Shown here in pieces: positions 44,758 through 55,781 of a stretch of 64,000 nt of DNA. Every line of letters begins with the position of its first letter. Position 1 is the stretch's first letter. Position numbers and translations under genes: made by a program. The DNA is from Rhizomys pruinosus (taxonomy: Eukaryota; Chordata; Mammalia; Rodentia; Spalacidae): positions 3,498,972 through 3,562,971 of the forward strand of contig VZQC01006589.1 in the NCBI GenBank assembly GCA_009823505.1. The letters are read 5' to 3'. The notes beneath the pieces are model-generated. The model was not told the origin of the DNA and made no database searches. It saw only the letters and a list, made by a program, of their open reading frames with translations.

Positions 44758-45100
44758 GAATCCTGAGGTAAAGAAATGGCTTAGTCGGTGAGGTGCTTGC
44801 CATGCAAGCAAGAGGACATGACTTCAATCCCCAGAACCCGTGTAAAAAGCCAGGCATAGTAGTGCATGCCTGCAATCCCAGTGTTAAAGAGGCAGAGATC
44901 CCCAGGGCCTGTGACCAGCCAGTATTGCTGAATTAGCAAGCTCTGGGTGCAGTGAGAGACTCTGTCTCATAAAATAAGGTGCCAAGTGATTAAGGAAGAC
45001 CTTTGTGGTCAACCTCTGGCTTTTATTCACACGTGCACACACAGAGACACATGGGTACACACACAGGAACGTGTGCATACACACACACATAAAAATAATC
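44758..45100 (+). repeat. B4-type SINE, long form
   Basis: aagaaatggcttagtcggtg, acttcaatccccagaaccc, aaaaagccaggcatagtagt, gtgagagactctgtctcata, then a hydrophilic CA-rich end (cacacacagagacacatggg). Confidence 0.75.
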
Positions 45101-45841
45101 CAACACCCTTTTCTAAAATCTTAGAGGAATTGGCATCCTTAGCCTTCATTCTTCTCACTCATATTATTTATAGGTGTGTAATTAAATAGAAGTGAAGCTT
45201 TAGGGTATTTTCAATAGGGAAATATGCCAAGAAGGCTCTTAAAGACGTTCAAGTCCCAATATATTGGTCCAAGTTCCTAGTTGTAAAGCATGGAATCCAT
45301 TCAACTATTTTATACAGAAAAGAGTTTGTCAGATTTCAGTGGCTTGTAGACACTCTGGTATGGCCAAAGAATCAGCGTTGGCTGAGTGCCAGCCAGGAAG
45401 AATGTTCTACTCCATCATAGAACTCCTCTATTGAAATGTGCTGGCTGCCCCCACCTGCTCATGATTCAACTTAGAGGCATCTTCATAACAGTACTTGCAT
45501 TGTTAAAAGTGAAAGAATTTCATTATTAAAAATAAAAGAAGGCTAATTCTCAAAGGCCCACTCACTTCTCTTTAGAGGAGCTGAGCTGAGATCTAGTTAG
45601 AAGAAACCAGAAAATCAAAATCTTAAACAAATAAATTGAACCATCTCCAATGAAACTAAAAAGGAGTAGGGTCACAGTGTTAAGACTGCTAAAATTAAAA
45701 TATATAATGTTGAACCAAAAAGACAATTTAATAATGCATACAGTGTGACACCATACATAGAGTTGGAAACCATGCACAAACAGTTTCTATGTTGTATATT
45801 TGTGTCTTTAAATGCTTTTTATTATCTTTTTGTGTGTATGA
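45101..45841. other. Unique intron, nothing recognised
   Basis: No repeat or exon was recognised. Confidence 0.4.
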
Positions 45842-46024
45842 TATGCCTTCTTACACATCCAGCTCACACTATTTTTGATGCCTTCCTTCCCTGTCTATGC
45901 TGTTAGTAGAGCATAATAGCTAGGGGTGTAGGCTTGGGTTCAAAGTCAAGAGGTAGAGGTATCATTTATGACTTGTATGAACTCTGACAAGTTACTGAAT
46001 CTCCTCAAGAGCTCCCGCATGCCC
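45842..46024. repeat. Local duplication, copy 2
   Basis: Second copy of 43,809-44,014. It lacks part of the left end and has a 6-bp insertion (gaggta repeated). Confidence 0.85.
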
Positions 46025-46032
46025 GCACGTGT

Positions 46033-46345
46033 TTTGTGTGTGTGTGTGTGTGTGTGTGTGCATGCGTGTGTGTGTATATGTATATGTGAGCACAGGGGTG
46101 CCACACTGCACGTGTAGAGGTCAGAGGACAACTCTGGTCTTGGTCCTTGCCTTCCACCTTGTTTGAGACAGAGTCTCTGTCGTTTTCTTGCTAGCTAGCC
46201 CATGAGACTCTCAGGACTCTTCTGACTCCATGTTCCATCTCTGTGGGACACTGGGATCACACACCTGGCTTTATATGGGTTCTGGGTTACAGACTGAGGT
46301 CCTCATGCTTGCATAGAGAGCACTTTACCCACCAAGCTATTTTCC
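46033..46345 (-). repeat. (TG)n plus B4-type SINE, reverse
   Basis: tg repeats, tagaggtcagaggacaactc, tttgagacagagtctctgtc and cctcatgcttgcatagagag. Confidence 0.7.
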
Positions 46346-46675
46346 TCATGCTCTGTTTTTTTTAAATGGAGTTCTTTAAAGACAAATGTAACAAAACATT
46401 AAAATTCTCTAGAGATGAGTAGTTGGATAGCCCAAATATATATTTGCTAAATTTATTCTTCATATTTCTCATAGGCTTAAATTTTTCATAATGAAAAAAG
46501 ATTAATCCTGGACTCTAGTTGAAGATTAGCATCAATTTTTAAAGCTATTACCTCTGTCCATAGAGATGAATTCAAAAGAAGTGGTTTAAAACATGAAGGC
46601 ATTGCATTTAGTTGGTTCTTCTCCCAACAGAAAAGCCTCCAAGATTTCCACAAAACTTGAAAAGAGCATTCCAGC

Positions 46676-46832
46676 CAGACGTGGTGGCGCACACCTTTAG
46701 TCCCAGCACTCAGGAGGCAGAGGCAGGTGAATCTCTGTGAGTTCAAGGCCAAGGCCAGCAAGCAAGTTCCAAGCCAGCTGGCGTTACAAGGGGACCCTGT
46801 CTCACACACATGCACACACACACACACACACA

Positions 46833-46876
<44 letters not shown>
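46676..46876 (+). repeat. B1 SINE followed by (CA)n
   Basis: gccagacgtggtggcgcaca to ccctgtctcacacac. The tail has turned into a CA microsatellite (46,809-46,876). Confidence 0.85.
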
Positions 46877-46878
<2 letters not shown>

Positions 46879-47689
46879 TTCCATAGGGGAGTCAAGTCAA
46901 GTGAGCCATAGTGCTAGCCCAGGCTGTCCTAGAAGTACAACTGGACCCATGTCAGACCCCAATCTTGTTTTTTTTTTGGGGGGGGTGTTAGGAGGGCTTG
47001 GTCTGTAGCCTTGACTTTATGTCAAGTATCAACTATAAAATGCTTTGAAATATTCTGTTTACAAATGCACAGTGAGATGGTCTGGGTGTCATCAAAGGGA
47101 TGGTTTGCTTGATTGCTACCCTGTTATCATGGGGATTTATTTTGGGAATAAAAGGATTGAAATGTTTAGTCAAGTCTTTTATATTAAGGAAAGTAAAAGT
47201 CATATTGGGGAGACAACAAAGAAATGTGTGAAATATAAAATCAAGAGGAGTCCTCTTAAAAGAAATTCAAACAAAGTTTGAAGATCCTTGTTAACCCTAG
47301 CACAGGATCCTTCTTCTACCCTCCTTGGTTCTCACCTGCTGGGTTTTCTGTTTGGACTAGGGCTTTGGTTACCCAGTGGACTAGGTAGTCTGTAGCACCA
47401 TTTCTTTAAGGCAGGAATTTTTAACCTAGAGTCTGTAGATTGTCCAAGTGGTCCGGAACCGAGAATTCTGGGAATCCATGAACTTGAGCTGAAGGCACAC
47501 AACAACCCAACATAGTACTTAACTATGCTAGGACCTTATCTCGTTCAGAAGAGACTTTGTTAAAAATCCTTATGGAATCCTGGTGTCAAGGTCATGCTGG
47601 CCTCAAGATGTGTTGGGGACTTTTATTCTTTGGTAGAGTTTGCATAGAACCAGTGCTATTTATTTCTTTAACAAAATTTACTTTTTGTG
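46877..47689. other. Unique intron, nothing recognised
   Basis: No repeat or exon was recognised. Confidence 0.4.
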
Positions 47690-47910
47690 AGCCTGGAGAG
47701 ATGGCTCAGCAGTTAAGAGCACTGGCTGCTTTTGCAGAAGACCCAGGTTTGATTCCCAGCACCCACCTGGTGGCTAATAACTGTTCATAACTCCAGTTCC
47801 AGAAGATCCAACCCCTATTCTGACTTCCATGAGCACTGTATGACATGGATGCACTTACACACATGCAGGCAATACACTCATACACAGAAAATAAAAATAA
47901 AAATTTTAAG
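47690..47910 (+). repeat. B2/B3-type SINE
   Basis: gagcctggagagatggctca, ggtttgattcccagcaccca, ctccagttccagaagatcca and aatacactcatacacagaaa. Confidence 0.9.
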
Positions 47911-47914
47911 ATTA

Positions 47915-48175
47915 CCTTTTGTGTATGTGTAGGTGTAAATGTTCATGTGTGTACATATATGTGTATATAGGTCATGTGTACATTGTGCATGTGGAAGCCA
48001 GAAGTCAACATCAGATGTCTTCCTCAGTAGCTCTTCACCTTACTTTTTGGAGATAGGGTCTTTCACTGAACCTGGAACTTGCCAGCGGGGCTAGTATGCC
48101 TGGCCAGTAAGCTCTAGGAATCCTCCTAGAGCTGTGGGTTCAAACTCGGGTTCTCTCACCGGTATCTCCCCAGCC
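47915..48175 (-). repeat. B4-type SINE, reverse
   Basis: gtggaagccagaagtcaaca, tttcactgaacctggaactt and cggtatctccccagcc. Confidence 0.7.
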
Positions 48176-48700
48176 TACTACTTATTTTGTAAATAGTATA
48201 ATCCATCTGTAAAGCCCTTGGGTCCTGGAGTTTCTTTGTGAGAAGACTTTTAAGTATAGATTTAACTTAATGGATACATGAGTACTCAAACAATCTATTT
48301 CTTCTTTCTATTTATTTATTCTTTCTATCAGTTTTGGCAAGTTTCTTCCTAGGCGTATGTCCATTTGGACTGCACTTCTAAAATTATGGGTGGAATTTAT
48401 TCATAATATTCTTTTATCTTTAATGTCTATAGAATATTTTTCATTCTTGATTTTAGTAGTAAAAACTAAACAATAAACCCCAAGGTTTGTGAGGGGTTAG
48501 GCAAATAGTCACCATTGATGGGACTATACATTAATGCAATCTACCTGGAAGACTGTTTTGTAGTATCTACCACATATGGAATGTGAGTAGATTTTCTCTA
48601 ACAATCTCTTTGAAGACAATTTCCAGAAATAATCTCCAAAATGCAAAAATAATGGACACAGCGTGATCTGCAGTAGAAGTGAGGAAAAGAGTTTAGCAGT
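48176..48700. other. Unique intron, nothing recognised
   Basis: Ends with the target sequence aagagtttagcagt used by the U3 retrocopy. Confidence 0.4.
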
Positions 48701-49060
48701 AAGACTATTCTCGGGCTGGAGAGATGGCCTAGCGGTTAAGAGCGCCGACCGCTCTTGCAGAGGACCCGGGTTCGATCCCCAGCACCCACATGGCGGCCGA
48801 GAACCGTCTGAAACTCCAATTCCAGGAGAACTCCAGTTCCAGGGGAATCCGAGACCCTCTTCTGACCTCCGCGGCATTGCACGACACAGGTGCACAAACT
48901 TGCATGCAGACAGTACATTCATACACATACAGAAATAAATAAAATAAAAAAAAAAGACTATTCTCTCAGGGATCATTTCTATAGTATGTTACTAGAGAAG
49001 TTTCTCTGACTGTGTAGAGTGCCAGAAACCATGAGGAGAAGACATAGCATTCTCTCCTGA
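48701..49060 (+). pseudogene. U3 snoRNA retropseudogene, 3'-truncated, split by a B2
   Basis: U3 is the box C/D snoRNA needed for 18S rRNA processing. Bases 48,954-49,060 match the first ~107 nt of vertebrate U3 as I know it: aagactattctctcaggg, then gatcatttctatagt, gttactagagaagtttctct, and an end at ttctctcctga. The rest of the RNA (the large box C/D hairpin domain) is absent and replaced by an A/G-rich tail. The 5' dodecamer aagactattctc also occurs at 48,701-48,712, where a B2 has entered and duplicated it. The whole is framed by aagagtttagcagtaag (48,687-48,703 and 49,095-49,111). It is a dead copy with several substitutions (for example ctgtgtagagtgcc). Confidence 0.9.
48713..48953 (+). 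repeat. Young B2-type SINE with internal duplication, inside the U3 copy
   Basis: gggctggagagatggcctag to a run of A. It is flanked by aagactattctc (48,701-48,712 and 48,954-48,965), so it inserted within the first 12 bases of the U3 copy. Confidence 0.95.
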
Positions 49061-49094
49061 AAAAAAAGAAGAAAAAAAAAAAAAAGAAAAAAAA
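49061..49094 (+). repeat. A-rich tail of the U3 retrocopy
   Basis: A-run with scattered G (aaaaaaagaagaaaaaaaaa), immediately before the second target-duplication copy. Confidence 0.85.
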
Positions 49095-49337
49095 AAGAGT
49101 TTAGCAGTAAGGGACAAGGGAACAATCGTGTTATTTACTTTCACTTGAAATTTTTTGCAGTTACAAAATGTAACTATTGACTTAGGAAATGCTAGGGAGT
49201 TACTGGGTTTTACAAAAACCAGTCACAGAAGAGCAGGTGGGTGCAGTCTCTTCTCTTGAGTTGTACCCATCCTTCTACATGTGAGTATATATAGAGAGAA
49301 TAATTTAGAAGCACGATAACCCAAATTCTTTTTTTTG

Positions 49338-49482
49338 GTCTTTTCGAGACAGGGTCTCCCTGTAGTCCCAGCTGACCTGGAACTCACTCTGTAGACCAGG
49401 CTGGCCTTGAACTCACAAAGATCCGCCTGCCTCTGCCTCCCGAGTGCTAGGATTAAAGGTGTGTGCCACCACGCCCGGCTCC
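49338..49482 (-). repeat. B1 SINE, reverse
   Basis: gtcttttcgagacagggtct to gtgccaccacgcccggct. Flanking duplication ccaaattct. Confidence 0.95.
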
Positions 49483-51735
49483 AAATTCTAATATCAGTTG
49501 TCTATGAGTGCTAGGATATTAGAGAACAGTTATTTTCTTCTTGTTCTTCTGTATTGTTTAAAATGTTTGCATGAACATGCATCATTCCTATAAAAATAGC
49601 AAAACTCTCTCAAGAGCGTGGCAGTAGCAGGAAGATGAGAGGGTGGTGGGGAAGGGGAGTGTCAAAGCATTTTTGTTGCCTCCTAGGGAATAGCTAGGAA
49701 AAATCTGAAGCTTCAAGAAAGAAGTGGTAGTTAACTGAGTGAAGACTAGAGTGTCCCCCTCCCCATTCCAACACAGAAGTCAGCTTTACAGGGATAGTCT
49801 GTTCATATAAGGGAAGATGAGTTGATGGAATATATGGAAAACTGCAGAGCTGGAGAGGGGAAACAAGATGTTTGTCATTCATGGCTTTCAATTTCTTAGT
49901 GAGATCAGAGAAAGACCATTTGCCAAGAAAGGGAATGGTGAGACTAGAAACAGGAAAGTGGGAAGGGTCTCTAGGAGGGCTGACAGACAGTGGAGGAGGC
50001 ATCTGATGGGGGGGGCTATAAACACTACAAGGAAGCCAAACTATGGCTGGGTGTTTTTTTTCTCTAAAGGGAGAATGTGTTTGCATCTGAGTTGGTGGAC
50101 CACAGCAGGTTTATCAGAGCCTTCAAAGAGGAAAATTCAGAATACTGAGGAGAGCAATTGAAATGATTGGCCTCAGAATCAGGATGCTAGGAACTAGTGA
50201 ATTAGAAAGAGTACCAAGGACCTAATATGTATTTGGAATATGCATCTCCAAGAAGCCAAAGGTTCATGGTCAAAGTAGGGGTTTAGCATTTGATGTTCTA
50301 GATGTTCTAGAAGACCTGAAGGCCAGCAGGGGGTAAAGAATGGGTGATAAGAGCTGAAGGTCATTGTTGTCTTGCTGGGAGGCTCAATGGTGTTTTTCAA
50401 GGATGGGAGCATTTCTGGGTGCTCTTTGGTCTTTTGGAAAAGAAAATTGCAAAGCAGATACTAAGATGTTAACTCTAAGGATGAAAAGAAGGGCAACTCC
50501 TCAGACAAGGCTGGAAGGAGAGAGCTGGTGGAGTCCTGGGCTACTGCTGTGGATAGCAGGGTGTTCACTGACCCCAAGCACAGGTTCCAGGGCCCTGGAG
50601 TGAGTCTCTCTTACCCTTCCTTAAAGGATGGAGCCAGGGTTGTGGCCCAGGGGCCCAGAAGGAGGGATGGTCTAGGAAACTGCTCTGCAGACAAGCCTTT
50701 TAACAAAGTATAGATTAGGGGGTGGGGGAGTGGGGGAGACCCAACATGTGAGGAAGGGGATTCTGAAGAGAAGCAGCCTGTGGAGAGGAAGGGCTGACCT
50801 GCAAAGGGGTGATTCCTGCGCAGGTTTTCCAAAGGAAATGCTGACCAGGGTATATTTTATTTCTTATCACAATGCCGTGTCTGGTCACTTCAGAGAGAAC
50901 CAGAGCTATAGACAGGCAAAAGGGAAAGAAGTAAACAAAAGACCTCAAAGAATTAACCACAAACCCAGGGTATGGGAGCTTTTCCCACTGACACATTCTT
51001 CCCCTCCAGTTCCCACTGCCTCAGCTGTGGGTCTCAGAATCAGCCTGATCTCTGGCTCACGGATGTCTCTCTCTCTCCCTAGCTGAGCCTCAGAGTCTGT
51101 TCAAACCCAACTCCTGGCCTCTCTGTCCTATGTGGGCAGCCACAGCCATCTTCCCCAAACCCCTCTTTCCCTTGTCCCTTCTCTTCATGGGTTCTGTCAT
51201 CCAGGTTTCTGGCCCTGACTCTCAAGGGCATCTTTAGCCTGGGACCACCTTGCCTTCCTGCCTTGTTTCTAGGCCCTTCCACATCCACACAGGTGCCTTC
51301 TCATCTTCCTTCATTTCCCCACAGCCTCACACTGGAGTCCCATTCCCTCGGTAGGGTGTCTTCTTTGAGAGGATGATTGCCCGTTTCCTACGGTCAAGAC
51401 CCCAAACCTCTTTCAGCCTGCCCTGACCTTTGCCCTTCTGAGCTCTCAGCTGATCTTTCCTCCTGGGCCTTACATCCTGTGAACACCTGAGTTAGGAAGC
51501 AGGGTTTAGAGATGAGAGGAACTTAATCCCCTGATCCTGCTGATAAAGAATTGGGGGGGACAACCCCAAAGCCAGCCAGCAAGCTCTTAGTATAATAAAA
51601 CTAAAACCCTAATTCTCAGACCTGAACACTATTTGTTCACTTGGACGTTGCCTTTGTGTAATGCATCTTTTTTTTTTTTTGTCCCTATGCCTAACCAGGA
51701 AGCTCTGTGGCCTAAGTTATGGTTATCATTGTGTA
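49483..51735. other. 2.2 kb of unique intron
   Basis: This is the largest repeat-free block of intron 1 in the window. Frames of up to 130 codons occur but none resembles a protein I know, and no exon with convincing splice sites was found. Confidence 0.45.
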
Positions 51736-51970
51736 GAGTACATGAGAATTGCTGGAGAAATTTCTACCAACACAAACCTGTGCCCACTGGGGGCATAGCT
51801 GGGCTATGACCCTCCAGGGATTCTCCTCTGCCTCTCATCTCTCTATGGGAGCATTGGGATTACGGGTGTGCTCTACTACATCCAGCTTTTACATGGGCTT
51901 TGGAGTTCTGAACTCATGTCCTCAAGCTTGTGCGACAAGCATTTTACCACTGAGCTGACTCCCCAGACCC
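51736..51970 (-). repeat. B4-type SINE, reverse, old
   Basis: gcattgggattacgggtgtg, ctactacatccagcttttac, cctcaagcttgtgcgacaag and actgagctgactccccag. Confidence 0.65.
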
Positions 51971-52360
51971 TGACATTTTTAGATGAATTGAGCTTTGAGA
52001 TTAAATGAGTCAGTATGTCTTGGGTTGGACACAAGTACCTGCATAAGAAAACAACCCTCCTGGATGGTCCTGATGGAATATCAAATCATCTGTTATCTTT
52101 GATTTTCGTCCCTTTTTTGCCACCCCTGCTACTGCCCTGCCAGACCCTGTTTGGCTTCTCAGAAACCTTCCCATCAGAGAAGCAGATCTTTGTGACTCTA
52201 CAGCCAGATTCCATCCCAGCTGTGACAGCCACAGCCCAGGGAAGCATTTGTGAACTTTACCATGGGACCTGCAAGCCAGTTATTTGTCAAAGTACTTTTA
52301 GGCACAATATGCCAGATGTTGAGTATAGTGGAGTTCTTGCTGGAAACTCTCCATTGGTCC

Positions 52361-52402
<42 letters not shown>

Positions 52403-53314
52403 AGGGATACCCAAGTCAACCAGACCCAACATGGTTAGCCCTAGTCAGGAAGATGAAATAGAGTCTGTGTTGTGATCAGGGTGAGGCTCTGGTGAACGCT
52501 ATCAGTTTGTATACCAGCACCCCCATTTGACCTACCTTTGCTACTTTTTCCCCATCTATAAAATGAGAAAAAATTTATTAAAAATTATCATAATAATATT
52601 ATAAAAATAAAAATAATCCCTTACCTCCAAGAATGGAATATTAAATTCATGCACTTAATGCTCTTGAAATGGCATGTAGTAAGTATTCCATGAAGGTTTG
52701 CTATTATAATTATTTTGTGAAAACTGTGAGGAGTGAGGAGACCCCAGAGAGGCCTCTGGCGCAGAGACCAGTTGAGAAGTAATCAGCCCCTGCCTGTTGC
52801 GTAAGCACACATCATAGACTTGAGATGTTGTAACAGCTCTTCACAACACTGTGGACCGCTGGAGACAAACATGCTAGGTATTTGCCAACGAGAAGGTCAA
52901 TCCTTGCATAATTTAAGAAATATACAGCGGTTTTGCAGTTCAGAGCTTCAATAAGGTGGCAGTTACATAACAGGCTGCAACCAGGAATATGAACAAAGCC
53001 AAAGGTGGGGGAGAGGTGGCTTTGAAAAGCTGTGTCAGTGCTGGGGTGGATAGAATGATGGATGGAGGGCAGGCGGTAGCTGGGCTTCATGAAGTGTGCG
53101 TCTAAGGAGAGCCACAAGCATCCGGTGCCACTTAGCAGTGGGAAAAACAGTCTGACACTCATTGTCAGGCTAACACCAATAGGAACATGGAAATTTTGTC
53201 TTTGTTTGACATATTATCAATGCTTTCTTCCTCCATGGTAATGTTTATAAACTAAAAATAAGATTGCATCAGTCTGTTAGAGTGACACCAAGCTCAATTA
53301 ATCTCTAAAATATT
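51971..53314. other. Unique intron with one (GT)n tract
   Basis: A GT microsatellite lies at 52,362-52,401. Otherwise nothing was recognised. Confidence 0.45.
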
Positions 53315-53665
53315 AGGGGCTAGGGAGGCAGCTCAATGGGCAGAATGCCTGTGCAAGAATGAAGATACAAGTTTGGATTCCCAGAGTCCTCATAAAAGCC
53401 GGGTACAGTAGGGAGCACATTTGTAATCCCAATGCTCCTGTGGGGAGATGGAAGGTAGAGACAGGTGAATGCTTGGAAGATGACAGGCCAGCTACCATGT
53501 GATGAGGCCCAGTCTCAAACAACATGGAAACTGAGAACTGACACCCAGAGGTTGTCTGACCTACACACATGCACTGTGGTGCATGCCCACACTCATGAAC
53601 ATGTTCAAATATATGTCATACATATGCATGTATAACATACCCACACAAATAAAAATACACACAAA
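53315..53665 (+). repeat. B4-type SINE, long form
   Basis: ggggctagggaggcagctca, tttggattcccagagtcctc, aaaagccgggtacagtaggg, and a CA/CATG-rich end. Confidence 0.65.
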
Positions 53666-53674
53666 TAATTTTTT

Positions 53675-53790
53675 TTTTGGTCTTTTTGAGACAGGGTCTC
53701 CCTGTAGCCCTAGCTGTCATAGAACTCACTGTGTAGACCAGGCTGGCCTTGAACTCACAGAGATCCACCTGGCTCTGCCTCCCGAGTACA
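53675..53790 (-). repeat. B1 SINE, reverse, lacking its 5' part
   Basis: gtctttttgagacagggtct to ctctgcctcccgagtac. The gcgccaccacgcccggct end is missing, so the element is 5'-truncated. Confidence 0.9.
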
Positions 53791-54349
53791 AAGAAGCTCC
53801 TGTAAAGCCCTCAACTCTGATTGTCAAACCATGGCCTTCCTTGATGCCTCAAATACAGTGGTTCTGATCTTCCAACCATGGAAGAGTGCTCCAACGTCTT
53901 CCTTCTGTCTGGGGGTAGGAAATAGGAGTCCATGAGCACTTACTGAGTGGTCCCATGTGTTGACCACAAAAAACTTAGACTTCCTTGTATGAGTCACATA
54001 GAAGCACCTTTTGAAAAGAGACTGTTTAGAGAAATGACTTGATGTTAGTCATACCACAAGGCTCAAAATTGCAGAAACCAGAAAGCCAGTTTATTTCTAG
54101 AATCGTCTGAAGGCCAAGCATCACTCTCATATCCTAGGAATTGCCAGAGTACTTCAGCTATTGCCAAACCTTTTTGCTCAAGCTGGGGCCTCTGGACCTG
54201 GATGGGAGAGCATTTAAGGAGACTATAGCCTGTAGGCTATGCTGACAACTTTATTTAACCCACTATCTACCTTAGCCAGAAGCTGCTGAGGAATAAGGCC
54301 CTGGGAGAGGGGGGAGCCCAAGAAAGCCTTGTTGAATTGAATCCATAAT
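53791..54349. other. Unique intron, nothing recognised
   Basis: No repeat or exon was recognised. Confidence 0.4.
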
Positions 54350-54455
54350 TTCAAGTTGGATGTGGTCATGCATGCCTATAGTTCCAGCACTCAAGGATCA
54401 TGAGTTCTATGGTAGCCTGAAGAACAAAGAAATACCCTATCTCAAATGTGAGGGA
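54350..54455 (+). repeat. B1-like relic
   Basis: gatgtggtcatgcatgccta, tagttccagcactcaaggat and ataccctatctcaaatg. Confidence 0.65.
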
Positions 54456-54529
54456 AGGAGGGAGAGATGGAGGGAAGAAGCTCACAAGTTTCCTCTGGCT
54501 CTTTTTAAATAAATAATTTCAAATTTTTA

Positions 54530-54685
54530 ATTTTTATTATTAGTATAGGGGGGTATGCATGCCACAATGTGTCAGAGGACAACTTCCAGGAGTCAGTTCT
54601 CTCTTTCTACTATGGGTGTTCGGGGAACTGAATTGTCAGGCTTATGCAGCAAATGCTTTTACTTGCTGAGCCATCTCACTGGCCC
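54530..54685 (-). repeat. B3/B4-related SINE, reverse
   Basis: gtcagaggacaacttccagg, gagtcagttctctctttcta and ttgctgagccatctcactgg. Confidence 0.7.
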
Positions 54686-54707
54686 TAAGTAAACAATGTT
54701 TACTTAG

Positions 54708-54886
54708 GTGTTTGTTTGTTTGTTTGTTTGTTTGTAACAGAGTCTTCTATAGCCCCAGCTGGCCTGGAACTTGCTACGTAGACCAAGCTGGCTATGTAGA
54801 CCAAGCTGGCCTCAATCTCACAGAGATCCACCTGCTTCCACCTTCCAAATGCTGGGATTAAAGGCCTGTAGCACTGCACCCAGCAC
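54708..54886 (-). repeat. (TTTG)n plus B1 SINE, reverse, with internal duplication
   Basis: About six tttg units, then B1. The stretch ctacgtagaccaagctgg is followed by a near copy, ctatgtagaccaagctgg. Confidence 0.85.
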
Positions 54887-54909
54887 AATGTTAAAAATGT
54901 ATTAATGAG

Positions 54910-55165
54910 GGCTGGAGAGATGGCCTAGCGGTTAAGAGCGCCAACCGCTCTTACAGAGGACCCGGGTTCGATCCCCAGCACCCACATGGTGGCCGAGAAC
55001 CATCTGAAACTCCAATTCCAGGAGAACTCCATTTCCAGGTGAATCTGACACCCTCTTCTGACCTCCACGGCATTGCACGACACGGGTGCACAAACTTGCA
55101 TGCAGACAGTACATTCATACACATACAGAAATAAATAAAATTAATTAAAAAATATTTTAAAAAAA
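54910..55165 (+). repeat. Young B2-type SINE with internal duplication
   Basis: gggctggagagatggcctag, the module aattccaggagaactccatt, and a tail aaaaaatattttaaaaaaa. Flanking duplication near aatgtat(t/c)aatgag. Confidence 0.95.
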
Positions 55166-55480
55166 TGTATCAATGAGAGAAAAATTTCAGTGTATTTTTT
55201 CTTTTTCATTGCTGCCTGCTGAGTGGTGTAGAAGGCCAGATGGACAGCCAAGGGGCTGAGGCCTCAGCTAGCAGCTAAGTGTGGGACCTGGGGCCACACG
55301 GTGACTGTTGATACAGTGCTAGTGTTTGAATACCCAATCCTGATGAAGCTTTTTTAAAGTGACAGTGTATTTGAGAACAAGAAGAAAATTTTACAAGATA
55401 AAAATGTAACCTAATAGTTTTTTTTAATGTAGTAGAAAGGCTGGAAAGCAAAATCAGGGGGATGAAAAGATGAAGAGAAA
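55166..55480. other. Unique intron, nothing recognised
   Basis: No repeat or exon was recognised. Confidence 0.4.
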
Positions 55481-55701
55481 AGCCAAGTAACCCCAGAACT
55501 GGGAATTAGGGTGCAGAAGACAGAGACAGGTCAATCTCCAGAGCTCACCGGCCAGTGAGTCTGCCTAGGTGGTGAACACTGGGTTCAGTGAGAGACCTCT
55601 CTGTCAAAAAGATAAGGTAGAGAGTGATTGGAGATACCTGATATTAACCTTTGGCATACACAGGTGAACGTACCGCATACACAGGTCCATATACATGCAT
55701 A

Positions 55702-55739
<38 letters not shown>

Positions 55740-55745
55740 CACCAA
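55481..55745 (+). repeat. B4-type SINE, 3' part, with (CA)n
   Basis: agtaaccccagaactgggaa, gttcagtgagagacctctct, agataaggtagagagtgatt, and a CA tract at about 55,706-55,739. Confidence 0.6.
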
Positions 55746-55781
55746 AAAAGAAAGGAAAGATGAAGAGTTAGAAAATTAGAA

